Shown here: positions 52,458 to 61,100 of the stretch, one piece after another
Position numbering within the stretch: the stretch's first letter is position 1
Layout: every line of letters begins with the position of its first letter
Assembly (NCBI GenBank): GCA_044464225.1
Contig: JBIQLN010000002.1
Coordinates: 124,001 to 188,000, forward strand
DNA from: 66-474 sp044464225
GTDB taxonomy: Bacteria > Pseudomonadota > Gammaproteobacteria > Xanthomonadales > Rhodanobacteraceae
Direction of reading: 5' to 3'
Length of the DNA: 64,000 nt
Program-made: the position numbers and the translations under genes
Notes under the pieces: model-generated
Told to the model about the DNA's origin: nothing
The model's input: only the letters and a program-made list of their open reading frames with translations
Databases searched by the model: none

Positions 52458-52907
52458 ATGAACGAATTGAAGCAACGCATCACCGAGGACATGAAGGCCG
52501 CGATGAAGGGCGGCGACAAGCCGCGCCTGGGCGTTATCCGGCTGATCCTCGCCGCGCTCAAGCAGCGCGAAGTCGACGAACGCGTCGTGCTGGACGACAC
52601 CCAGGTGTTGCACACGCTGGAAAAAATGCTGAAGCAGCGGCGCGATTCGGTGTCGCAATACGAAACCGCCCAGCGCGAGGACCTCGCCGCGCAGGAGCGC
52701 TACGAGATCGGCGTGATCGAGGCGTACCTTCCCGCCCAATTGTCCGATGCCGAACTCGACGCCTTGATCGCCCAATGCATTGCCGACGCGGGCGCGAGCT
52801 CACCCCGTGACATGGGCAAGGTGATGGCGCTGCTGAAGGAACGTGCGGCGGGCCGCGCCGACATGGGCGCGCTGTCGCAGCGCGTCAAGGCACGGCTGGC
52901 GGGCTGA
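52458..52907 (+). CDS. GatB/YqeY domain protein
   Basis: 149 residues, all helical. Typical of YqeY: LKQRITEDMKAAMKGGDKPRLGVIRLILAALKQ at the N-terminus, KQRRDSV near 60, and a C-terminal MGKVMALLKERAAGRADMG segment resembling the tRNA-binding tail of GatB. Possibly acts in tRNA-dependent amidation or tRNA handling; role unproven. Usually followed by dnaG in relatives, but not here. Confidence 0.93.
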   Translation: MNELKQRITEDMKAAMKGGDKPRLGVIRLILAALKQREVDERVVLDDTQVLHTLEKMLKQRRDSVSQYETAQREDLAAQERYEIGVIEAYLPAQLSDAELDALIAQCIADAGASSPRDMGKVMALLKERAAGRADMGALSQRVKARLAG

Positions 52908-53065
52908 CCGCGGTCGCGCCGGCATTTTCCAGCGCGTCCAGGCCGGGGGCCGCGTACGCGCAGCCGGCGCGCCCGCCGTGGCGACTTTCGCCCGCGACGG
53001 AACGGCATTCCCTCCAGCGAGGGCGGAACACGAACTCCAGGGACGATCAGGGGCGTCGCCGCGCC

Positions 53066-53599
53066 TCATTTCACCTGCGACACCATCCACTTGACCGTGG
53101 CTTCGACCTGCGCATCGGAGAGCGCGGGATTGCCGCCCTTGGCCGGCATGTGGTTGCCATCGGGTCCGGTGTAGCCATCGATCGCGTGCTTGACCAGCGT
53201 GTCGATGCCTTCCTTGATGCGTGGCGCCCACGCGGCCTTGTCGCTGATCGTGGGCGCGCCCGCGGCGCCGGTCGAATGGCAAGTGGTGCACAGATGGTCG
53301 AAGATCGCCTTGCCGTCGGTGGTGCCGCCATAGGCGACCTGCGAGGCAGCGGCCTTGGTGGCGGCGGCCTTGGCGGCCTCCATCGCGGCGCGTCCGGTGT
53401 CGCCTGCATACACGGCACTGACCGGAGCGATGCGAGCGCCCGCCTGCTCCACCACTTTCTGGTTGCTTTCCCGCGGCAAGGTCGTCCATACGATCGCGCC
53501 GATGATGATCAGCACCACGGCGAAGCTCGCGAGCATGGCAATCATGATCGCGAAATGCTTCATGAAGGTACGATCGGATGGGGTGAGATGCGTGCTCAC
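53066..53599 (-). CDS. Membrane-anchored cytochrome c5
   Basis: 177 residues from GTG 53599 (GGAG eight bases upstream), giving STHLTPSDRTF before an N-terminal helix (about 15-38), an Ala/Lys-rich linker and a C-terminal class I cytochrome c domain with haem motif CTTCH and axial Met in GNHMPAKGG. Carries electrons at the outer face of the inner membrane. Divergent from the GMC oxidoreductase gene with 169 bp between, so it may serve that dehydrogenase as well as the oxidase at 19-31 kb. Confidence 0.9.
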   Translation of the reverse strand: MSTHLTPSDRTFMKHFAIMIAMLASFAVVLIIIGAIVWTTLPRESNQKVVEQAGARIAPVSAVYAGDTGRAAMEAAKAAATKAAASQVAYGGTTDGKAIFDHLCTTCHSTGAAGAPTISDKAAWAPRIKEGIDTLVKHAIDGYTGPDGNHMPAKGGNPALSDAQVEATVKWMVSQVK

Positions 53600-53768
53600 T
53601 TGCGAACTCCGTTGAATGGCGAATGGCGTCCCCGGACCCCCGCGGCCACCACATATCCGCGCAAGTATAGCGTCCCGGCGATGCGGCACCAAATTCGCCG
53701 GCGTTGACCCGAACTAAACGCCACGTCGTGTACAACACGGGCCTTTCGTCGCGCAGCGCCGGACAAGG

Positions 53769-55334
53769 ATGGCTGACAAGCATTTCGACCTGATCGTGAT
53801 CGGCTCCGGTCCAGGGGGCGCCACCCTGGCTCAAAGGCTGGCGCCTTCGGGCATGAAGATCCTGATCCTGGAACGGGGCGACTGGCTCAAGCGGTCGCCC
53901 GACAACTGGAACGCCAAGTCGATCTTCATCGACAACGCTTACCAGGCCGACGAAACCTGGTACGACAAGACCGGCAAGGCCTTCCATCCGGGGCTGCACT
54001 ATTTCGTGGGCGGCAACTCCAAGATGTACGGCGCGGCGCTGTTCCGCCTGCGCGAACGCGATTTCGAGGAAGTCCGGCACGCCGACGGGCTCTCGCCCGA
54101 GTGGCCGCTGAAGTACGACGCGTTCGAGTCGTACTACGTCGAGGCCGAACGGCTCTACCACGTCCATGGACAGGCGGGCGAAGATCCGACCGAGCCGCCG
54201 CGCAGCGCCCCGTACGCGTACCCGCCGGTATCCCACGAGCCGCGCATGCAACAGTTGTCCGAAACGTTCGCGCGGCAAGGCCTGCACCCCTTCCACATGC
54301 CGCTCGGAATCCTGCTGGACGAACAGGACGGCCGGGTGCTGCGGCACAGCCCGTGCATCCGCTGCGGCGCGTTCGACGGCTACCCCTGCCCGACCAACGG
54401 CAAGGCCGATGCGGAGGTGATGTGCATCGAACCGACGCTCGACGCGCACCCGAATGTCACGCTGCTGACCGATGCCTACGTTTCGCGCCTCGACACCGAT
54501 GGCACCGGCCACGCGGTGAACGCGGTGCAGGTGGAACGCGGCGGCGCGACGGAAACGTATTCCGCCGACATCGTGGTGGTCGCCTGCGGCGCGCTGTCCT
54601 CCGCGTTGCTGCTGTTGCGCTCGGCCAACGACAAACATCCCAACGGACTTGCCAACGGGTCGGACCAGGTGGGTCGCAACTACATCCGCCACAACCAGTC
54701 GGTGTTGCTGGCGATCACGCGTGAACCCAACGACACGATCTTCCAGAAGACGGTGGCGTTGAGCGATTTCTATTTCGGCGCGGACGATTGGGAATTCCCG
54801 CTGGGCCTGATCCAGATGACCGGCAAGTCGCACGCCGACACGTTGCGCGGCGAAGCGTTGCCCGATTGGCTCGCCTGGCTGCCGGAAAGGCCATTCGAAT
54901 ACCTGGCCCGACATTCGCTGGACTTCTGGCTGTCCAGCGAAGACCTGCCGCGCCCGGAAAACCGCATCCGCTACGACGGCGATCGCGTGGTCGTCGAGCA
55001 GACCGACAACAACATGGAGGCGCACCGCCGGCTCAAGGCGAAACTGGAATCGCTGCTGGAGCCGATCGGCGCGCATCCGCACACGCTGCGGCGCACCCAA
55101 TACCTCGGCAAGGAGATCCCGATCGGCGGCACCGCGCACCAGGCCGGCACCGCGCGCTTCGGCACCGACCCGAAAACCTCGGTGCTCGACCTCGATTGCA
55201 AGGCACACGAACTCGACAACCTCTACGTCGCCGACGCGAGCTTCTTCCCCTCGATCGGCGCGGTGAACCCGACGCTCACGATCATCGCGAACGCGATGCG
55301 CGTGGCCGACCGGATTGCGGAGCGGATGACGTGA
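53769..55334 (+). CDS. GMC family FAD-dependent oxidoreductase with Cys cluster
   Basis: 521 residues. FAD-binding GSGPGGATLA at 12-21; substrate-domain C-terminus with the catalytic pair His457 (GTAHQAGTARFG) and Asn500 (IGAVNPTLT). A Cys-rich motif, Cys196-IR-Cys199 and Cys207 in CIRCGAFDGYPC, is found in a bacterial GMC subgroup and might bind a metal or Fe-S centre. No signal peptide or twin-arginine motif, so cytoplasmic unless exported by a partner. Oxidises an alcohol or sugar hydroxyl. First gene of a five-gene unit with DoxX, cupin, SMP30 and VOC proteins. Confidence 0.88.
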   Translation: MADKHFDLIVIGSGPGGATLAQRLAPSGMKILILERGDWLKRSPDNWNAKSIFIDNAYQADETWYDKTGKAFHPGLHYFVGGNSKMYGAALFRLRERDFEEVRHADGLSPEWPLKYDAFESYYVEAERLYHVHGQAGEDPTEPPRSAPYAYPPVSHEPRMQQLSETFARQGLHPFHMPLGILLDEQDGRVLRHSPCIRCGAFDGYPCPTNGKADAEVMCIEPTLDAHPNVTLLTDAYVSRLDTDGTGHAVNAVQVERGGATETYSADIVVVACGALSSALLLLRSANDKHPNGLANGSDQVGRNYIRHNQSVLLAITREPNDTIFQKTVALSDFYFGADDWEFPLGLIQMTGKSHADTLRGEALPDWLAWLPERPFEYLARHSLDFWLSSEDLPRPENRIRYDGDRVVVEQTDNNMEAHRRLKAKLESLLEPIGAHPHTLRRTQYLGKEIPIGGTAHQAGTARFGTDPKTSVLDLDCKAHELDNLYVADASFFPSIGAVNPTLTIIANAMRVADRIAERMT

Positions 55335-55344
55335 GGACCGTGCC

Positions 55345-55857
55345 GTGTGGCTGAACCTGTACCTGATCCCCATCGTGATCCGCGTGTGCCTGGTGGTGCT
55401 GTTTCCGTTCAGCGCACTGGACAAGATCGTGTTCTGGAAGGACGCAATCGCCCAGGCGGACTCTTCCTTCCTGCCGCGCTGGAGCGGGCCGCCGCTGCTC
55501 ATCGGCGCGATCGCCGTGGAAGCGGTCGCGCCGTTCTGCATCGTGTTCGGCTGGCACGATCGCCTCGCCGCGCTCGTGCTGGCGTTGTTCTGCGTGGCCA
55601 CCGCAGCCCTGTACCACCCGTTCTGGAAGTTCCGCGATTTCTGGAAATCGGGCAACAGCATCGCGCGCAGCCACTTCTGGGATTTCCTGAAGAACTTCGG
55701 GCTGGTCGGCGGTTTGCTGTTGGTGGTGTTCGCGACGCGGCTCGCGCCCGCGGGCGCCGTCGCGCGGCGACCCTTGTCATCGACCGCCGTGTACACGCCG
55801 GCCGGCACCGCGCCGCCTTCGGCGGTCCCCGGGTGGATGGGTTCCAATGAGCACTGA
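55345..55857 (+). CDS. DoxX-like membrane protein
   Basis: 170 residues from GTG 55345, preceded by GTGAGGA overlapping the GMC gene end region (10 bp gap). Four helices (about 5-24, 50-70, 74-90, 118-136) with a conserved-looking LFPFSALDKIVFWK near the first, the DoxX pattern. DoxX proteins are often the membrane partners of oxidoreductases (for example thiosulfate:quinone oxidoreductase), so it may link the GMC enzyme to the quinone pool or membrane. The C-terminal 35 residues are Pro/Ser/Ala-rich. Confidence 0.75.
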   Translation: MWLNLYLIPIVIRVCLVVLFPFSALDKIVFWKDAIAQADSSFLPRWSGPPLLIGAIAVEAVAPFCIVFGWHDRLAALVLALFCVATAALYHPFWKFRDFWKSGNSIARSHFWDFLKNFGLVGGLLLVVFATRLAPAGAVARRPLSSTAVYTPAGTAPPSAVPGWMGSNEH

Positions 55858-56269
55858 TGCCCCCACGGTCACGTACTGGCACGTGTGCACCGACGCACAC
55901 GGCGTGAGCCACCAGGAACGGCGCACCCTGCACGCCTTCGAGCACCAGAGCATGGGCGGTGCCGCGCTGCAATGGAACGACGTGCTGGAACAAAAACCGG
56001 CGCGCGCGATGTTCAGCGTGCTGCCCGCCGGCTGGATCGGCGACTGGCACGAAAATCCCGCGCCCCAATGGATCGTGCCCCTGTCCGGACGCTGGTTCGT
56101 GGAGACGATGGACGGCACGCGGGTGGAAATGGGCCCGGGCGAAGTGTCGTTCGGCGGCGACCAGGGTTGTGTCACCGACGCCCACGGACGCAAGGGCCAT
56201 CGTTCGGGAACGGTCGGCGGCGAGCCGGCGGTCCTGATGATCGTGCAGATGGACGGCGGCAATGGGTGA
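55847..56269 (+). CDS. Cupin domain protein
   Basis: 140 residues. One cupin barrel: IGDWHENPAPQWIVPLSGRW supplies the first motif (G-x5-H...), and MGPGEVSFGGDQGCVTDAHGRKGHRS the second with possible His metal ligands. Overlaps the DoxX gene by 11 bp and the SMP30 gene by 8 bp. Could be an isomerase, dioxygenase or sensor in the GMC pathway. Confidence 0.8.
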   Translation: MSTDAPTVTYWHVCTDAHGVSHQERRTLHAFEHQSMGGAALQWNDVLEQKPARAMFSVLPAGWIGDWHENPAPQWIVPLSGRWFVETMDGTRVEMGPGEVSFGGDQGCVTDAHGRKGHRSGTVGGEPAVLMIVQMDGGNG

Positions 56270-57167
56270 CTACGAAATCCTCGACCCGCGCTTCCGCTCG
56301 ATGGTGTTGCCCAACGCACCGCTGGAAAAACTGGCGGACGGATTCCGCTGGCTCGAAGGGCCTGTGTGGTTCGCCGACATGCAGTGCCTGCTGTTCAGCG
56401 ACATCCCCAACGACCGCATCATGCGCTGGACGACATCGGGCGACGTGTCGGTGTTCCGGCAACCATCGCGCTTCGCGAATGGCCACACCCGCGACCGCGA
56501 AGGGCGCCTGATCGGGTGCCTGCACGGTGGCCGCGCCATCGTGCGCACCGAAGCCGACGGCACCGTGACCACGCTGGCCGACGGTTTCGAAGGCAGGCGC
56601 CTCAACTCCCCCAACGACGTGGTGGTGAAGTCCGACGGCACGATCTGGTTTTCCGATCCGCCCTACGGCATCCAGACCGATTACGAAGGCGGCAAGCATG
56701 CGTCCGAGTTGCCGGCCAGCCTGTACCGCCTCGATCCGCGCGACAACACGCTCGAAGTGGCGGTCGACGACCTCGCAGGTCCCAACGGGCTGTGTTTTTC
56801 GCCCGACGAAAAGCGCTTGTACGTCACCGACACCGGCGTGCAATTCGAACCCGACTCCAAACGCTGCATACGCGTGTACGACGTCGGCGACGACGGCAAG
56901 TCGCTGCGCGGTGGCCGCGACTTCCATGCCGCCGCCACGGGCCACGCCGACGGCATCCGCTGCGACGAGGACGGCAACGTGTGGGCGGCCGTCGCCGACG
57001 GCGTGCACTGCATCGCGCCCGACGGCACCCTGCTCGGCCGCATCAACGTTCCAGGCACGGTGTCCAACCTCTGCTTCGGTGATCGCCACTGCAGCCGCCT
57101 GTTCCTGTGCGCGTCGCAGGCGCTGTATGCAATCTGGATCAACCGACGCGGTGCGCAACGGCCGTGA
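56262..57167 (+). CDS. SMP-30/gluconolactonase family hydrolase
   Basis: 301 residues, six-bladed propeller. Metal-site residues of the family are visible: Glu32 (WLEGPVWF), Asn118 region (LNSPNDVVV), Asn175 (AGPNGLCFS) and Asp220 (GHADGIRCDEDG). These enzymes hydrolyse sugar lactones, the expected product of a sugar dehydrogenase such as the GMC enzyme upstream. Overlaps both neighbours. Confidence 0.9.
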   Translation: MGDYEILDPRFRSMVLPNAPLEKLADGFRWLEGPVWFADMQCLLFSDIPNDRIMRWTTSGDVSVFRQPSRFANGHTRDREGRLIGCLHGGRAIVRTEADGTVTTLADGFEGRRLNSPNDVVVKSDGTIWFSDPPYGIQTDYEGGKHASELPASLYRLDPRDNTLEVAVDDLAGPNGLCFSPDEKRLYVTDTGVQFEPDSKRCIRVYDVGDDGKSLRGGRDFHAAATGHADGIRCDEDGNVWAAVADGVHCIAPDGTLLGRINVPGTVSNLCFGDRHCSRLFLCASQALYAIWINRRGAQRP

Positions 57168-58081
57168 GCCAGGGGCTCCGCAAGCTGCTGCGCATGGAGC
57201 GCAACACCGCGAACCTCGGGGACGCGGTCACCTTCTATCGGGATGCGCTCGGCTTCCGGGTGGATGACATCGGGTGCAAGGCGCCCGCATGGACGTTGCT
57301 GCCGGGCGTGTGCGACAGCGCGCCGCGTTGCGCACGGCTTTCGCTGGGTGCCCAGGTGCTGGTGCTGACGGAGTTTCCGGACGCGGCGCCGTACCCGGAA
57401 AACCGCGCCTCGAACGATCTCGATTTCCAACATTGCGCGATCGTGACGGATGACATGCACGCCGCGTGCGATCGCGTGATGAGGCACGGCGTCGCCCCCA
57501 TCACCCGCGATGGCCCGCAAACGCTGCCACCCTCCACCGGCGCGGTCGGCGCGTTCAAGTTCCGCGATCCGGAGGGGCACCCACTGGAACTGATCGCGTT
57601 CCCCGAAGGCACCGGCGACCCGGCCTGGCATTCGACGGAAAAGCCGGGCCCGATGCTCGGCATCGACCACAGCGCCATCGGCGTGGCCGACGTCGAACGC
57701 AGTGTGTTGTTTCACGAGCTGCTCGGCCTGCGCGTGGCCACACGGGGCGTGAACAGGGGCGCCGGGCAACAGCGCCTGGACGATCTCGCGGGTGTCGAGG
57801 TGGACGTGATCGCCATGCAGGCTGCCGTGCGCACGCCGCATCTCGAGCTGCTGGGTTACCGCCGGCCGCGGGGACGCGCGCATCGTTCGACGTCCCTCAC
57901 GGCCGTCGCCGCCGATCGGTTGGTCTGGCAGGCCGGCAAGGTCGACGTGCTGCTGGAAGCCCTGACGGATGGCGACTTCACCGATGGCATTCTGGCCAGC
58001 GGCTTCATCGAGGGCGCCACCGTGGCGATGCTCCGGGACCCGGACGGGCACCTGAACGTGCTGGACGAGTCTCCGGCATGA
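57164..58081 (+). CDS. Two-domain VOC (glyoxalase/dioxygenase) protein
   Basis: 305 residues from GTG 57164, which overlaps the SMP30 stop (GTGA). Two vicinal-oxygen-chelate domains: residues about 8-155 (NTANLGDAVTFYRDALGF ... FKFRDPEGHPLELIAFPEG) and 165-300 (GIDHSAIGVADVERSVLFHELLGL ... RDPDGHLNVLDE). The paired GHPLEL / GHLNVL strands supply candidate metal ligands. A ring-opening dioxygenase, isomerase or glyoxalase activity is possible; last gene of the unit. Confidence 0.82.
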   Translation: MSQGLRKLLRMERNTANLGDAVTFYRDALGFRVDDIGCKAPAWTLLPGVCDSAPRCARLSLGAQVLVLTEFPDAAPYPENRASNDLDFQHCAIVTDDMHAACDRVMRHGVAPITRDGPQTLPPSTGAVGAFKFRDPEGHPLELIAFPEGTGDPAWHSTEKPGPMLGIDHSAIGVADVERSVLFHELLGLRVATRGVNRGAGQQRLDDLAGVEVDVIAMQAAVRTPHLELLGYRRPRGRAHRSTSLTAVAADRLVWQAGKVDVLLEALTDGDFTDGILASGFIEGATVAMLRDPDGHLNVLDESPA

Positions 58082-58176
58082 CGGTGCCGGCGCCAGCGCG
58101 ACCGGCGGCCGACACATTGCGGCAACGGCGGTTTGGTTAACATCGAAGGTTCCACAGGACGGAGTGACTCCCCGAG

Positions 58177-61100
58177 GTGCCGCGCAAACACCGCCCGCAA
58201 GCATGGATCCGCAGGTTCAGGATCAGGCACGCCGCGCGCCGGATCGCACATGTGCGCCCGCCTGCGCGCGAGACGCCGGAAGCCGTCCTGGCGGTTTCGG
58301 CCGCCACGGTTGCGCGCGACCATGACCGTCTCACGGACGCCCCGCCGTTCGATCTCGCACGCGCGCTGACCGCGCACGACCAGACGCTGGCGCACGCCTA
58401 CGCGATCGCGCGCACGGCCGCCATCGAGAACCGCCGCATCGAACCGGCCGCCGAATGGCTGATCGACAACGTCTACCTGATCCGCAACCAGATCCGCGAG
58501 GTGCGCGGCGCGCTGTCGCCGAGGGTGTGGCGGCGATTGCCGCGCAACAAGACGGCGAACGGCACGGTGGTGCCCCGCATCCTGCGGGTGCTGCGCGCAT
58601 GCATCGCCTCGCTCGACGGCAATCTCGAAGCGGATGCGATCGAGCGCTATCTCGACGATTACCAGCGGCACGGCTCACTGGACCTGGTCGAGTTGTGGAC
58701 CATGCCGGTGCTGATCCGGGTCACGCTGATCGAGGGCCTCGCGGCTTGCGCGGTCGCGATCGCGCGCCGCCTCGAGGACTATTCACGCGCCGAGTTCTGG
58801 GCCGGGCACCTCAGCGACGTGGCGGCGAATTCGCCCGCCGAAATGCTGGTCAGCGTAGCCGAAATGGCTCGCACGGAATCGTTCATCTCGCCCGCCTTCG
58901 CGGCCGAGTTCTACCGCCTGCTGGAAGGCAAGCATCCGTCGCTGAAGCTCGCCCTCAGCTTCGCCGAGGGACAACTGGAACAGCGCGGCACCAGCGTGGC
59001 GCGCGTGATCGACGGCGAAGCACGCGCCCAGGCGGCCGACCAGGTATCGATCGCCAACCTCATCAACAGCCTGCGCCGCGCGCACGAGACCAACTGGTCG
59101 GAACTGATCGAACGCGTGAGCGTGGTCGACCGCATCCTCGCGGCAGACCCCGCGGGCGCGTATGCGGACATGGACTTCACCACGCGCGGCCGCTATCGGC
59201 ACACGGTCGAGTTGCTCGCCCGGCGCAGCGGCCGCAGCGAACCCGACATCGCGCGGCGCGCGATCGAACTGGCAAGTGCCGATCACGATCCGGACGGCGA
59301 CCCGCGCGTCCACCATGTCGGCCATTTCCTGATCGGACCGGGACGCGCACTGCTCGAGCGTGGACTGGGCGCCCGCGCGCCGGCCGAACGTCGCCTGGCC
59401 GACCGCCTCAAGCGTTGGCCGTCGGCCACCTATCTCGGCGGCATCTTCACCACGAGTCTCGTGATCACCGCGCTGGTCTGGTCGGGCCACCGCTGGTACG
59501 TGGCCCCGATGCCGCTGGCGGTCGACGTGGTGTTGATGATCGCGGTCTTCGTGGCCGCGAGCCAACCCGCCGTCACGCTCGTGAACTGGCTGCTGGGAAT
59601 GCTGGTGCCTGCGCAACTGCTGCCGAAGATGTCGTTCTCCGGCGGCATTCCCGACGAGTGCCGCACGCTGGTGGTGGTGCCATGGCTGCTCGGCAGTCCC
59701 GACGGGCTGGCCGAACAACTCGACGCGCTGGAAATCCGCTACCTCGGCAACCGGGATCCGAACCTGCGCTACGGGCTGCTCACGGATTTCCCCGACGCGC
59801 CCGAACGCGACATGCCCGGCGACGCCGCGCTGCTGCAGATGGCGACGGCGGGCATCGACCGGCTCAACGCGAAATACCCGCTGGCCGGCAGCACGCGCTT
59901 TTACCTGTTCCATCGGCCACGCGAATGGAACGCGAGGCAATCGGTATGGATGGGCTTCGAACGCAAGCGCGGCAAGCTGGGCGACCTGAACCGGGTGATG
60001 CGCGGCGCGCACCCGGAACGCGCCTTCAGCGTGACGGTCGGCGATCTCGACGCCTTGCAGACGGCGCGTTACGTGATCACGCTGGACGCGGACACCCAGC
60101 TTCCCCCGGAAGCCGGGCGCAAGCTGATCGAAACCATGGCGCACCCACTGAACCGCCCGTGGTTCAGCAAGGGCTCGCGACGCGTGGTCGCCGGCTACGG
60201 GCTTTTGCAGCCGCGCATTTCAGTGACGTGGGGCGCCGACCGACCCAGCCGCTTCGCGCGCCTGTACAGCGACTCGACCGGCCTCGACCCCTACACGCGC
60301 GTGGTCTCGGACGTGTACCAGGACCTGTTCGGCGAAGCGTCGTTCGTCGGCAAGGGCATCTACGACGTGGACGCGTTCAGCCGTTCGGTCGGCTCGCGTT
60401 TCCCCAACGACCTGATCCTGTCGCATGACCTGCTGGAAGGCTCCTACGCGCGATGCGGCCTGGTCAGCGACATCGAACTGATCGAACACCAGCCCAACAG
60501 CTTCAGCGTGGACGTGCGCCGCCGCCACCGCTGGACGCGCGGCGATTGGCAGATCGTGCAGTGGCTGCTGCCGATCGTGCCCGGTCCCCGCCGTCGCGGC
60601 CTGCGCAACACGCTGAAGGCGCACCACCGCTGGAAGATCATGGACAACCTGCGACGCGGGCTGGTGCCCCTGGCGATGTTGGCGCTGCTGCTGCGCGGCT
60701 GGTCGCACGGATCGTTCGCGGTGTACTGGACGCTGGTCGTGGTGGCACTGCTGTTGGGCGCGCCGCTGCTGATCGCCATGGCGCAGATCGTGCGCAACAT
60801 CAAGCAGCGGGTGCCACGCCGGCGTTGGCGCAGCACCTGGCGCGGCATGCGCGACGAACTCGTGCGCGAGGTGTTTTCGATCGCGACCTTGCCGTTCGAG
60901 ACCTGGGTGAACCTGGACGCGATCGGCCGCAGCGCCGGGCGGCTGTTGTTCACGCGACGGCACCTGCTTGAATGGACGCCGATGACCGACGCGGTGCGCG
61001 GGGCGGCGGCCACGCTCGCCCAGTACGCGCGGCTGATGTGGGTGGCGCCCGCGACGGCGGTGGTGGCGGGCCTCGCGCTCGGCTGGATGGTTCCCGAGGC

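Noticed and set aside
53721..53740. CGTGT-ACA-ACACG inverted repeat upstream of the GMC gene
   Set aside because: Arms of only 5 bp and no second copy seen; may be chance, so not annotated as an operator.
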